Source: Ridgeia piscesae (lineage: Eukaryota > Annelida > Polychaeta > Sabellida > Siboglinidae). From it: a stretch of 64,000 bases of DNA. The translations under genes were made by a program, and so were the position numbers. The stretch is from assembly GCA_025642075.2 (NCBI GenBank), contig JAODUO010000467.1, positions 173,501-237,500 of the forward strand. Reading direction: 5' to 3'. The notes beneath the pieces are model-generated. The model was not told the DNA's origin, searched no databases, and saw nothing but the letters and a program-made list of their open reading frames with translations. Shown here in pieces: positions 50,378-63,999 of this stretch (the stretch's first letter is position 1; every line of letters starts with the position of its first letter).

Positions 50378-51146
50378 GACTGTGCCACTTATTCGTGAGG
50401 TCAACCTCCCACTGTGCCACCCATTCATGAGGTCAACCTCCCACTGTGCCACCCATTCATGAGGTCAACCTCCCACTGTGCCACTTATTCGTGAGGTCAA
50501 CCTCCCACTGTGCCACCCATTCATGAGGTCAACCTCCCACTGTGCCACCCATTCGTGAGGTCAACCTCCCACTGTGTCACCCATTCATGAGGTCAACATC
50601 CCACTGTGTCACCCATTCATGAGGTCAACCTTCCACTGTGCCACCCATTCGTGAGGTCAACCTCCCACTGTGCCACCCATTCATGAGGTCAACCTCCCAC
50701 TGTGCCACCCATTCGTGAGGTCAACCTCCCACTGTGCCACTTATTCGTGAGGTCAACCTCCCACTGTGCCACCCATTCATGAGGTCAACCTCCCACTGTG
50801 CCACCCATTCGTGAGGTCAACCTCCCACTGTGTCATCCATTCATGAGGTCAACATCCCACTGTGTCACCCATTCATGAGGTCAACCTTCCACTGTGCCAC
50901 CCATTCGTGAGGTCAACCTCCCACTGTGTCACCCATTCATGAGGTCAACCTCCCACTGTGCCACACTTTCATGAGGTCAACCTCCCACTGTGCCACCCAT
51001 TCGAGAGGTCAACCTCCCACTGTGTCACCCATTCATGAGGTCAACCTCCCACTGTGTCACCCATTCATGAGGTCAACCTCCCACTGTGCCACCCATTCGT
51101 GAGGTCAACCTCCCACTGTGTCACCCATTCGTGAGGTCAACCTCCA
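50378..51146. repeat. 32-bp satellite, about 24 copies, with higher-order repeat
   Basis: Units of 32 bp (ccactgtgccacccattc then atgaggtcaacctc). A marked variant pair (gtcaacatcc then gtcaaccttcc) recurs at 50591 and 50847, exactly 256 bp or eight monomers apart. Nearly every unit contains gaggtcaa. It lies about 2.8-3.6 kb upstream of the second first exon. Confidence 0.95.
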
Positions 51147-51639
51147 ACCCCCAACTTATTTTTAAGACCGACCCCCAACCACAGCGACGAACAGATGACA
51201 TCGTCATGGGAGGTAACTTCGTGCTGCCCTTAACGATCATCTGTATGGTCTGTACAGGTCTGTTATCAAGGGAATTGGCAGACAATGTGGGTCAAACGTG
51301 AGAAAAGGGCTAAAGTTACAATGAATGTATTTTCGACCAGTTTCCTAGACCATTTTATAAAAATCCCACATGAAATGTAATATAAATAACTGACTTTAGC
51401 TTAATACTTTCTTATGATAATCTAGCTGCAAGTCGTCGAGAACAACTGGATTTTAAGAATCTCAAACACAAAGAGCGTAGACAGAAGATGGGTGACCGGA
51501 CGGAGAAAAGAAGATGGTTACAGTGCTTCCCAACAGAAATATTGGCTAGGAGCCGGGTGAACTGGACAAGCCACTTGATAATCAATAATACAGACGAACG
51601 GAAGACCGGAGATGAGGAGGAAGGTTGATTTTACAATGG

Positions 51640-51796
51640 AGAAGAAGAGAGTGAACTGCTGGTGGGACACAGTGGAGAGAAAGAGCAGAACGACCGGTAG
51701 AGCAATGCTGTCGACACAGTTCAGGCCACGACAGTAGACGAACTGAAGTCACGCCTCCGAAGAGATTGGAGAGATCACCCAGACTTGAATAATTAA
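51640..51796 (+). mobile_element. LINE 3'-end relic
   Basis: Plus frame ATTVDELKSRLRRDWRDHP followed by DLNN and a stop at 51794-51796. The 'S.V..FK.rLd..w' ending followed by a stop is typical of LINE proteins; upstream sequence is frame-damaged. Confidence 0.5.
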
Positions 51797-51839
51797 AATT
51801 TTCCAAATTAACCAGCCTTGACAAACCCGATTAAAAACA

Positions 51840-53500
51840 TATGAAAGAAATTACATCAATAGAGAACTGCAAGATCAGAAAATAAATCTTGAGACGGTCG
51901 CAATGCTCAGTTTTGGGCAACTACTGACCGGTCTTGAGGTAAGATCTTGAGGTAAGGTAAGATATACAACAGGGGATCAGGAGGAAGAATATGACGTAAC
52001 ATTATGATACATACGTTACCAACGTTATACAAACGACTGTCTGCGTGCATTTCAACGATCCACGTATCTGTGTTTAAGTTATTATTCCTGCACTTATCCG
52101 TGTAGATTTAGATGCACTGAGACAAGCTGTATCCAACGAAGTCCCCTTCGTTCTTTGGTACCATTTGTAGCCAACTGTCACTTAATAGAAACTGTATCTA
52201 ACGATAGTCCCCCTCCGTCCTATGGTACACGTTGTATCCAAATATTACCTTTACCTTGAATCCTCTTCTACTACGTAATCGATGAGTTGACGAGGAAGGG
52301 AGTCAATCGCTGACTCGTGTAATCCTCCGCCCTTAAATTGGTTGACGCTAGCGGACATAACAGCACTTCCAGCAGTCTTTTATTAAACGTAGTAAAACTA
52401 GTCAAACATCTTTTTTTCGCAAGAAAACATAGTTTAAATAGTCGTTAAAATTAATACATTTTCCAATAATGGACATTCCAATGCAGGTTTGAGCATTGCT
52501 ACTCATTTTCTGGGATCGGTTATATTCAAGCAGTGTATGAATTAAGTTGGGAATGTTCAGAGGGAGACAATCCAACACTATGTTCCGTTGTCGGGAAATA
52601 TGGCTTGGCGTGTTGTATTTTCGATAAATGAAATTACATGTTCGGCGGGAACGCGTTTAAAATCACACCATGTAATATTATAACTGCGGCGCTTTTTTCA
52701 CTGTGGTGAGGTGTAAGATAATTATTAATGTTATATTAATAAGTACTGCCTTAGCGAATGTTCATCTAATAAACGGGAAGGTAACACGCTTTATCGACAT
52801 TTATAATATCATTTGGCATTGCGTGTACTTTCATAGTTTTTTTTCTATCAATCATCTATTTGAAATTTGTAATTATTCCATTGTTATTGTGCAATATTTC
52901 GCAATGTCTCACATAACTCGTTTTGGCGGTGATAAATGGGTTTTAGGCCGCCTGAACCATTTGTTAACATGGTGTGGGTTGCGTTAACGTCACATGAAGT
53001 TGTAAAGGAATATATAATAGGGTCTAAACATCGACATGATGAACGAGATAGCTTTACAAGGCGACCAGGGTGGCATGTCTAGTGAATATATTATATAAGC
53101 CTAACGTCGTGTTATGATGTGAATAACCGATGTCGTTCTATTTCACATCAACCACAGTTCACGGACAACGAATACTAGCACATGTTTAATTATGTCATTG
53201 GTGATTTCCTCGTGAGAAAATACTTATTATTACATAGGACGATAGGACTGGGGAAAGTTATCGAATGTCTGCGATATTTCTAGCTATGTAACATGTTTAA
53301 ACATAGATTCGGTGCACATCGGAAAAGTCGTGCCGACAGCTTCCTTGTCCACATGCCTTCTGGACACTGCAACTTTTAATATTAGTCTTCTTCAGCCATG
53401 TCACATACTTGTATTGTCAGAATAGCGAGTTATATGCCAACGAAGTCTACATCTCATTCATTGATCATTCGACCGAACAATCAATCAGCCAATTAACCAT
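51840..53500. other. No gene seen
   Basis: Mixed AT-rich DNA with short open frames only (up to 94 codons, no recognisable motifs). A pair of 'actgtatc(t)aacga' segments recurs near 52126 and 52190. Confidence 0.55.
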
Positions 53501-53514
53501 CCAACTAGCCAACT

Positions 53515-53768
<254 letters not shown>

Positions 53769-54515
53769 ATATAATAAATGTATATGAACATGTTTAGCAG
53801 CTGTATAGTGGCCTCACGATGGGGTTACCTCTTTACAACGTTCAGATTTCAGGAGACATTTCTTTGGCAAAAAATGTACCCATTTCCAAACATGACAATT
53901 TATTGGTAAGAGACCATACACGGATACTTTAGACGTAGCTAATCACTAAATGGATCAATTCAGGATTTCCAATAGCCAAACTGAATGACCTTTTCAAAGA
54001 AAAGCTAATTTATTAAGTTCTTCAATTCCTCATCTCCGTGCAGCATTTACATTTCGTTTTATAATGTGTGACTTGTTTCATTGGCGTAAGGAGATTTTGT
54101 ATCTCGTAATGTAATGACCGTTTACTCTTGTGATACGACTAAGCATGAGGGTTACGCAAAAAGGCTGTCAGGCGTCTGGAGCACACGTCCGGAACACGAT
54201 GACGTTTAACAACACCAACGTGTCCAAATACGAGGATGTCAATACTGTGCCGCCACCTGTCGGAAAAGGCAAGGCGCAAAAACATTAACGGAAACAGTGT
54301 AGTAATTCCATTTGGGATTAGGGCTCACTAATTCCTAGTACCAGATTCCGTAATCATTAGCAAGAATTGAACCAAAAGGCGTTGTGTCGCATATTGCAAA
54401 TGAGGTCCAATACATTGTTGCGTAGCAACGAAATATGCTTCAATGCCGCAATTTGTCTAGAAATATAATTACTTGAAAAATTACTACAGAGGATATACAA
54501 TTGGAAATGAGTTGT

Positions 54516-54516
54516 A

Positions 54517-54588
<72 letters not shown>
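54516..54588. repeat. (AT)n microsatellite
   Basis: About 35 AT units. Confidence 0.97.
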
Positions 54589-54589
<1 letters not shown>

Positions 54590-54647
54590 GACTGGTTCAG
54601 GATCCATGTGACTGCATTATTGACGTACGCAAACAGACGACGCGATC

Positions 54648-54827
54648 AGACCAGAGCTATTAGATAGAAGCTGGGGCACTGCCCCCCGTGGAACCAAACG
54701 TGCACATATCTCGCTTAATCTCGGACGTCTTGTCGTTTAGTACGGTATCTGTTTTAAGTTTTTATACCATCCGTGTGAGGGCGCTGTATGTTTTAAAGCC
54801 CCAGCTCTGATGGATTAGCTCTGATCA
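54648..54827. mobile_element. Possible MITE with 30-bp imperfect terminal inverted repeats
   Basis: Left arm 54648-54677 and right arm 54798-54827 are complementary at 22 of 30 positions, with exact inner ends (agctggggc / gccccagct). The 120-bp interior is non-coding. No clear target-site duplication was recognised. Confidence 0.45.
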
Positions 54828-55789
54828 GACTCTACGTGACTGTGTTGTTCACGTCTATGTCAACGAACGTCATTGTCACTGTGGCAACACTCAGCGGATT
54901 TCACGTCGGTTAGAAAAGTTTCAACAGTTTCGTACATTGGCCGATCGGCGCATACAGGTCTTGCTAGACGCAGAAGTAGGCTGGCAATGGCAACAAGATT
55001 GTAGGTCGGTGTTTTGGTTGTCATTCGGTAATCATTGATCGGTCGTCTCGATGACATCAGGTTTGCCCTAGTCACTAGAACCAGAACTAAACACTGAGCC
55101 GAGCAAACATTCATAGCCCTAATATTAACATTAAAGTTGTGTTTCTGATTTAACGACATGTCGTCATGTCCACAGTCGTAGTCATGCCCACCCCTAACAA
55201 TATTTCGAAATATATGCGATATGTAATTGTGAATGCTAGTTGTACAAGGTTGGGTGCTGAACAAAATTATATAGACCTTTTTCTATTTCACGTATCCACT
55301 GTTCTGTGACCTCAGAGAAGGTGGTGGACAGTAGCCTCCACCGTTGAAATGTCACATTTGTCGGCAGCTTTCTCCCCTAAATACGATTGATCATCGTCTA
55401 GGAATGCTGTACAATCAGCTGTTCTCGACAGTCTACTGTATAATTTCTTTCCTTTGCTATTTTTAAAAATATGACAGTTGTGCTTCCATAATTGCCTCCA
55501 GGGTACCGCGACCTCCATTTTGAGAACCACGTGTGTAAATCTCTTGATGTGATGTGACTAAACTTGATGTGTTCACGGATGCGATTGGCTACATGTAATA
55601 TTGCCACGAATAAGCTCACGCCTGTCAATTGTTATGCAAAACTAGTAATTTTCAAACGCCCAGGCAAAGGCCTATTACATCTTTATTGACCAAGCTGGCC
55701 AATTTTAGTAGAGGAAGACACACTCACGGTTTTGCTTTGACGGAAGAGGGCAGCGTGGTGGTGTATATAGACGGGTGTAGAGGACAGAT

Positions 55790-56340
55790 GGACAGAGAGG
55801 ACGACAGAGTAGTGTACTATTTGGCTGCTGGACTACGTGTACGCGTTGGGTCCGAAGACGTCCGTGCTGCCGATTGCGTGAGAAATCTTGGCATCTACTT
55901 TGACAAACACCTTGAAATGACGAAGCAGGTGTCTCGTATCATTGGTACATGCTCACAGCAGTTGCACGACAGCGGCCTAATTCGTCGATTCTTTCAAACA
56001 CATCGGCGGGTAGCAGAGACTCCAAACTGCAACAGTTCATAGCACGGCGACCGCCAACTAAGATGACAGAACTTGCGTGTAAAGCACTTGTTTCTCTTTA
56101 CAAACCAGCCAGAAGTCGTCGTTCTGCTGAATGTAACAGTCTTGTCGTTGATAGATCACGAACTAAAGCCAGCGAGTGTGAATTCGTGTACGCTACCTCA
56201 TCAGAATGGAATGGCATGCCGACTACTGTCACTTCTAATATTTGTCTTCGAACTGTTAAAACACCTCTAAACACGCACATTTTTTATTATTGCTTACGCT
56301 ATTTAAATTCACGGACGCATTTCGCTGTAATTTACTCAAT
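55790..56340 (+). mobile_element. Decayed LINE reverse transcriptase C-terminus
   Basis: Plus strand: VRNLGIYFDKHLEMTKQVSR is the 'v.sLGv.fD..L.m..hv..i' region that follows the reverse-transcriptase palm. After a frameshift near 56010 comes ALVSLYKPARSRRSA, then VYATSSEWNGMP and LKTPLNTHIF, the usual 'a..WN.LP......FK..LKthlF' ending. It is followed directly by a GT microsatellite. Confidence 0.75.
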
Positions 56341-56369
56341 TTGTATTAGTCTTAATTAATTATTAAGTG

Positions 56370-57045
<676 letters not shown>

Positions 57046-57231
57046 TGTGTAAATAATATTCAGGTTGAGTTTGATAGTTCATTGTCATTTTATTTTAGGG
57101 AGACATACAAGAGTCTGTAACATATGTCTATACCTAATACCTAACAGCTATACATTTATCTATAAAATCTAATACATGTCTTTCTATAAATTTAACATTT
57201 GTTATTACAAACTAAAATTTAGACTTAGACG

Positions 57232-58086
57232 TTATTAAACACCACTAGCGTAGATGAGAACAGCCCGCAGTGTTCTATAGAGGTGCTGGCGGTCCGGCTT
57301 GTGTCGGATGGTCCTGTGGGACGTGGGGGACTTTGGGGGCTGTGGGACGTGGGGGACTTGGAAGACATGTGGGACTTGGGGGACCTGTGGGACGTGGGGG
57401 ACTTGGGGGACCTGTCGGATGTGGGGGACTTGGAAGGCATCTGGGACGTCGGGGACTTGGGGGACCTGTGGGTCATGGGGGACTTGGGGGACTTGGGAGG
57501 CATGTGGGACGTGGGGGACTTGGAAGACATGTGGGACGTGGGGGACTTGTGTGATCTGAGGGACCTGTCTTGGGATTAGAGGCACTCCCTGTTCGGACTG
57601 TTTGCTTGGCATGTCTGCCCACACACCCACGATGGCGTGGAACATCACCTGCTCGATTTCATGTCGTGCGATCATTAGAGTGCGTCTGTCGGGAATCTGC
57701 CTTAGTTGTTGTTCCACAACTTTGACATATATACTGATGTCATCGTCTACTCTTTCTCTTTTGCGCACAATTTGTCGTAGGGTCTCTGACACCGTCACGA
57801 GCAGGTCCTTCTCAACAGCGTCCAACTCTGGCTTCTGAAGTCGTGTGTTTGACTGTCGCTTCCTTCTCTTACGCCTGGATGAAACACCCACATCCTCCTC
57901 CGTGTCAGACGTGAAGAAGTCATGTGACGCCTCTGATTATTGCGAGTAACCGAGAGTCGAAGCGATGCTTGGGTCTGATTCAGCCTCCCTCTCTCGACCC
58001 TCGCCAGTCAGCGGGCCCTTGCGTGTCCCTGCCGAAGTACCTGCGTCCCCATCTGTCTGGTCGGACGCGGAACCATCGCCAGACTG
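57232..58086 (-). pseudogene. Harbinger-type MADF/BESS protein, C-terminal exon with an in-frame stop
   Basis: From a TTTCCAG acceptor the frame reads SGDGSASDQTDGDAG onward, hits TAA at 57937-57939, then resumes in the same frame: SEASHDFFTSDTEEDV, RRKRRKRQ, a helix-rich part, and PDRRTLMIARHEIEQVMF, which resembles a BESS-type protein-interaction motif. The tail is a low-complexity QVPHVPQVP repeat. MADF/BESS-like proteins are commonly the second gene of PIF/Harbinger transposons. The premature stop suggests a dead copy, though readthrough or a sequencing error is possible. Confidence 0.6.
57300..57560. repeat. 9-12 bp minisatellite (gggggactt / ggacctgtg)
   Basis: Short units in multiples of three. 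On the minus strand they encode the QVPHVP repeat tail of the MADF relic; the Trp/Gly frames on plus are shadows. Confidence 0.9.
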
Positions 58087-58160
58087 GAAAATATAAATTA
58101 TATTTTGTATACAAAAAGTTATACAAACGATCTCATGGTACTGTTCGTGTGTCCTAGAGT

Positions 58161-58292
58161 CCAAACACTAAAACGGAGTGGCAACATTTAGCAGATGTGT
58201 TCCAACGCCGCTGGAATCTCCCTAACTGCCTCGGGGCACTAAATGGACACACCGTGCTCAGGCTGCCACCATGGTTTGGTTCGCAATTTTAG
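58161..58292 (+). pseudogene. Harbinger transposase fragment
   Basis: Plus strand frame: TEWQHLADVFQRRWNLPNCL continues GALNGHTVLRLPPWFGSQF to a stop. 'W..ia..F..rWnfPnC.GA.DGkHV.i..P..sGS' is the first catalytic region of PIF/Harbinger transposases. Here the catalytic Asp of DGkHV is Asn, and the frame ends soon after, so it is inactive. It lies inside the intron of the MADF relic on the opposite strand. Confidence 0.75.
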
Positions 58293-58949
58293 CATAACAC
58301 CTGCACACACACCGTCAGCATTGTCTTGGTGGCGCCGGTTGATGCTGACTGCCAATTTCTGTACGTAATGTGGGCAGCAACGGCAGAGTTAGTGACGGGG
58401 GTGGGGGTGTTCGAGGGATGCACCCTCCGATAGGCCCCTGAGAGGAGATCAGCTAGACCCAGATCCGGGGGGGTGAAAGGCCAATATGCTACTTTATCAG
58501 CGCTGGTGACACGTTTCAGGCTACAATTAAGTAACAATAATCTGATAGCATGTTTCTGCGCCATACATCTGGCAATTAAAACAATTCAGGGGCGCATTAC
58601 AACACTATAAAGATTTCGTTTAAACAAGTTAAAAGAGAAACGCAAGTGTACAATAAATGAGTCAGCATAAATTGATCAATATAAATAAATAACAGTAGTC
58701 ATAACAGTACTAAAATACCAATAACTACGAGTTATTTATATTACAAGTTAAAAATATATAAATACTGATAAACTAGTTGATAAATAGTTGATACTAAAAG
58801 GTTTTGACTGTATATAATCATTAAGACTATTCGCTGGTCTTCAGGTTTGTGATTGGTGATTTGTTCTCACCTTGTCATATGTCATCGCTTTACTGAATTA
58901 TTGTATACGTTCTATAAATAAATGTTTGATTGATATTTCTCATACATAC

Positions 58950-59117
58950 TTCTGCCAAGAAATCGCTGCTAGACTTCTTCATTTGAGCCTTGAATAAGCC
59001 AAGAGCCCGTACGACCCATTCCTGTCGCTTGGTGAGTTGCTTCGAGGCCGCAGTAGGGCTTCGAGTGAAGCGTATATTGAATGCGTAGACTGTCGAATCG
59101 TTTCTTGATATCGTTGA
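58950..59117 (-). pseudogene. Upstream exon of the same MADF gene, frameshifted
   Basis: Opens NDIKKRFDSLRIQYT, which fits the MADF pattern 'i..R...LR..Y.re', then shifts frame to KQLTKRQEWVVRALGLFKAQ and KSSSDFLAE. The GTATGT donor is phase 0 and fits the acceptor at 58086. One frameshift lies between the two halves. The N-terminal part of MADF was not found. Confidence 0.55.
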
Positions 59118-59659
59118 CTGTAAAGATAGTGGAATCAACGCATGTGTCCGGTAAAGTAAAGGAATACGCTCTATATGGTCATGCGCACACATGGGCGAGC
59201 CCATGTACATGCGTACACATATATAAGCGCGCGGGTGTGTGTACTTATATAATATGAGATGCGACATAGATGCACGAGATGCGAAGAGATGAGAAATTAG
59301 AACATGGCTTCTGATATGGCTTGTTTAAGTATATATGGTATGTTTACTCCCAAACAAAACCCAGCTATACCGTGCACAACGCCGTCATAATTCTGAATGG
59401 CTCATTGTATTGCAATACTATCTCAGCGACAAATAACACACTACGGCATATAGCATGCGAAAATATAGGTATATAGAAGCGAACCCTTCACACGTTTATC
59501 GTGTATGAAAATGGCGTTACTGACGCAAGGGGCCAGAATTATGTGTGTAGATTGAAGGATAAGCCTTATAAATGGAATGATTATAATGTACACGACTTAT
59601 ACCCCAGTTACAGTGTCACGTTTTGGCCACCACGTTTAGCTACGTTGCAAAACGTAGAA

Positions 59660-59689
59660 CGTATATATATATATATATATATATATATT

Positions 59690-59741
<52 letters not shown>

Positions 59742-59859
59742 GTAAATTATCATTATCATTTATAATATGTAAATATATTATGTATATTATATATTGCACA
59801 AATAAACAAAAATATGTGCAATTATTTTAAACATATATATAATTATGTATAATATATAT

Positions 59860-59916
<57 letters not shown>
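59660..59916. repeat. (AT)n microsatellites and AT-rich DNA
   Basis: Two AT runs (about 59660-59738 and 59866-59915) separated by ta-rich sequence. Confidence 0.95.
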
Positions 59917-59922
<6 letters not shown>

Positions 59923-60002
59923 AGTTAATAATTCTTATATACAAAATATATTAATATTTTAAAATATATATTAAATAATAATATATTATTTTTTTAATAT
60001 TC

Positions 60003-60262
60003 ACATATTACAAAAATTTCGCGTTAGCCTCATCCACATATTTTCGACTGTGTTGGTGTGGGCTCCGGTTACCGGGTTCAAGAAGTTGACTTCGTGATTT
60101 ACAGTCATGTGTTGATAACCGATGTTTCCGATGGTGTTATATGCACCCCCAAGGTCTGAGACTACAGTCGTTCCAGGCCGGATGAACTGCTGAACGATTG
60201 GTAGAAGAGTGGCAGCGTTCCTCTGTGGAACAGCAACCAGGAACCTTTACTTGGTGGTGGTG
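60003..60262 (-). pseudogene. Merlin/IS1595-like transposase fragment
   Basis: Minus strand frame: RFLVAVPQRNAATLLPIVQQ, then PGTTVVSDLGGAY, then YQHMTVNHEVNFLNP and TGAHTNTVENMW. This is the conserved DDE core of IS1595/ISXO2-like (Merlin) transposases: 'R.a.tL.pii...i.pGt.i.SD...aY', 'gy.h..VnHs..F.dp.tgaHTn.iE..W'. An in-frame TAA at 60247-60249 and AT-rich flanks indicate a truncated dead copy. Confidence 0.8.
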
Positions 60263-61130
<868 letters not shown>

Positions 61131-61424
61131 GTATTAAAACAAATTGTGGTCTGACCCCACGGTTTAATTGAAGCAAGATGGTGCGCCACCTGACGGAGTT
61201 CACTGTGGCAGTAGTGACTCGACGAGGAAAGCGCGTTATTTATTTACACATTTTGATCGATTTCAGGCATTAATTATTATTTTTGATCACACGACAAGTG
61301 CATATGCGTAGTATATGGGTAGTAGGTACACCATGCGAAGTTTGGTCATCGTAGGTGATACTTTTTATGTTTTTTCGAGGTGCCGGCCTAAACTGCAAAA
61401 GTACCAAGAAATCTCCCGTATGCG

Positions 61425-62155
61425 AAATACCAATACCAATAGGGCCTGCAAGTGGGTCACGATACATGGCGTGACTCCGCGCGACTGGAGCTTATTGGGG
61501 ACTAAGCGAGACTAATTGGGGACTGGACACAAGAATAATATTCTAACGATGGATGACAGTGGTAGCTTCCGACTGATGAATACTAGGAAAATCAGTTCAT
61601 AAATATCTTTGTGTTATACGTTTCTTATCTTAAATGTCCGATTTAATATTGAGTTTATCACACTAGATCATAGACACAGCGATTTACGTAGTGCAGATAA
61701 TCGACACGACGCTAGGCTGTATGTGTCTTTTGTGGGATTTGCGTTTTACATTGCCGTACGTTGTGGTTTCGATAAGCACTTATATCTGACAAGTTGTCTA
61801 AATGCACATAATCATAACACATGTATGCGTTTGGCCCATACAGGTTGTACTGCGCGAAAACTGGCACTCTTCATTATTAGTCAAGATCGCCAAACACAAG
61901 TACTTGCCGCTATTGCCATGGCAACCCACCATAATAATGGATTAATATTCATGATTTCCGTGATCATTGTCACCGGCAAAATGTTCCACTGCTACTGCTT
62001 GTAATAATCCTTCGGACAATATAACTGAAATACGCTATTTCGGGACAGTTCGATTATTACGACCAAAACAAAACAAAGTCCTATATGTTAACATGGAGTA
62101 TATGGACCTCCTGCCCCCAACTGCCCCATCCTCGTTTTCGCGCGCGAGACTTGCA
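61425..62155 (+). repeat. Dispersed repeat, inverted partner of 45131-45805
   Basis: Second copy, opposite orientation, 16 kb away. The 131-codon open frame inside is not shared by the partner, so it is unlikely to be a gene. Confidence 0.75.
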
Positions 62156-62206
62156 CGCCCTATAATTACGTGTCTTAATGTAGACCTTAATGCGGGATCT
62201 GCGTAA

Positions 62207-62764
62207 TATACATCTATCATAACATACATGTAACGATGTAACGTAACATACATGTAACGTAACATACATGTAACGTAACACGTAACATACATAACGGGGG
62301 GCGGTGGTCACGGGGTAGAGCGCCGGACTGTCAATCGAGGGGACGGTGGTTCAATCCTACCTACCGCCGTTTCGAAATTAGGCAATTTCTTCACCCCACA
62401 TTTGCCTGTCTTTCGGAAGAGATACTGAAAGCGGGTGGTCCCTTCTGTCTGGTGTCTATGCCAGGGGAAGTAAAAGATCCCACACAGGGGGTAAATGTAT
62501 AACCTGTAGTGGACTCACAAATTCTACAGAAGAAGAACTCCTGCGTTAGCCCAAGTTTAGGCTGATTGGAGGTTATCACCTGAGACATGTAACGCAATAT
62601 ACATGTAACGTAACATGCATATAACGTAACATACATGTAACGTAACATGCATGTAACGTAACATACATGTATCGTAACATACATGTAACGATGTAACGTA
62701 ACATACATGTAACGTAACATACATGTAAAGTAATATACATGTAACGTAACATGCATGTAACGCA
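62207..62764. repeat. 16-bp minisatellite (taacgtaacatacatg), split by a SINE
   Basis: Units occur at 62207-62294 and 62584-62764, with small variants (atgcat, cgatg). The two parts flank the SINE exactly, so it was one array before the insertion. Confidence 0.93.
62295..62580 (+). mobile_element. tRNA-derived SINE inserted in a minisatellite
   Basis: The head (62301-62370) folds like a tRNA: gcggtgg pairs with ctaccgc, A box tggtcacggggtagag, B box ggttcaatcct. The body has 'tttcggaagagatactgaa', then 'ggtcccttctgtctggtg', then 'gtaaaagatccc', a central-domain pattern seen in invertebrate SINEs; I do not name the family. It ends near ggttatcacctgag. Confidence 0.75.
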
Positions 62765-63077
62765 TTCAGCCGCTTTAAATAGTGCAATTATTAATATTGA
62801 TTAATGTACGAATAAGCGCCGCTAGAAAGCGATTCGGCGGCAGTATCAAATAATTCTATTACGAATTTTGTGATTATGTTCAGCGAAGCACACCATATGT
62901 AAGAGACCCGTTTGCGTCCACCCCCTGATCGCTCTTTGTGACTTCCAATCGGAGATCTTCCCGTATAATGCCGTAGTATGGTTATTATTCTATGTTTCAC
63001 GAAGCACCCTGCCGTACACATGTGTTACATGCATACGTATACAATTCATCCTGCCGTACACGTGTTATATGCACACA

Positions 63078-63088
63078 TACACACGCAC

Positions 63089-63153
<65 letters not shown>

Positions 63154-63168
63154 GCACGCACGCACGCA
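63078..63168. repeat. (CA)n / (CACG)n microsatellite
   Basis: About 60 bp of CA followed by CACG units. Confidence 0.95.
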
Positions 63169-63762
63169 TTTCATCCAAATGCACTTACGTTTCTCCTAGA
63201 TTTCATACGTCTCTGTAAGTTACTCGGTCAACGGCTGCAGTTCACAGAGCGTTAGCACCGCTCTCCTAACTGTTCTCAAGCGAAGTGTCCAGACAGTTAA
63301 TGGAGTGCCCGTCTATAAAGACTTGGCGGTGCCCGGGGACACACGTGACGCCGTCCAAGAGACATTCCATAGTTCAGATTAATGAGTCAAGACGTCCAAC
63401 AAGACAACCCTTGACACGCACACAATAATCGATTTGGGCGCACATACGAACCGACTAGATCGCTGCCCGAACATCCACAATGACATGTTGTGAGATTGTG
63501 TTTACAAGTTTGTTCCCTTGGGCCCCTTTAAGTCTGTGAAATCTCTCACCCTAATGTATTGCTGGCTACCCAGGCAGCGACTAGACTGCGGGTCCAGCAG
63601 GCATGTTGTAACAAAACTCCACGGCCTGTCAGGTCACTTTGCGGGGTGACATCCCCAAGTGTCATTTGATGCAAGGATGTTCGCTTTGGCCTAAAGGCCT
63701 GGAAATCTCCCATCCGAAGTGCCGATTGAACAGTGCGCATCCTGTAATCGTTGTGGAGGTCA

Positions 63763-63999
63763 TTAACAGTCCTTCTTCAAATGATCGCCGTTAACACATG
63801 CAATACATACGTTTCGAAACATTTGTAAACAAAAGTAGGCCAAAACGGCTATCAGGAAAACTAAAATTGTTACATCATAAGCCGGAGCTTCGCCGTCAGC
63901 CTTCACGACGACATGGCTGGCGTGTTTAGCCAATCTTCCACCGAATGCTTCCTTATCTAACGCCGACTGCGAATTAGCCCCGATCGCGAATTTAACCAA
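63763..63999 (-). CDS. Possible C-terminal exon of a single-pass membrane protein, running off the right edge
   Basis: An open frame from the right edge to a stop at 63763. It has a soluble part (SALDKEAFGGRLAKHASHVV), a hydrophobic segment TILVFLIAVLAYFCLQMF that could span a membrane, and a short Cys/Lys tail ending GDHLKKDC. No family was recognised and no polyadenylation signal was found downstream; an unspliced chance frame is possible. Confidence 0.3.
   Translation of the reverse strand: MVKFAIGANSQSALDKEAFGGRLAKHASHVVVKADGEAPAYDVTILVFLIAVLAYFCLQMFRNVCIACVNGDHLKKDC

Noticed and set aside
61609..62004. 131-codon open frame (plus strand)
   Set aside because: Lies in a dispersed repeat whose inverted partner at 45 kb does not keep the frame.
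62301..62370. Functional tRNA gene
   Set aside because: The tRNA-like fold is followed by a SINE body and embedded in a minisatellite insertion; it is a SINE head.
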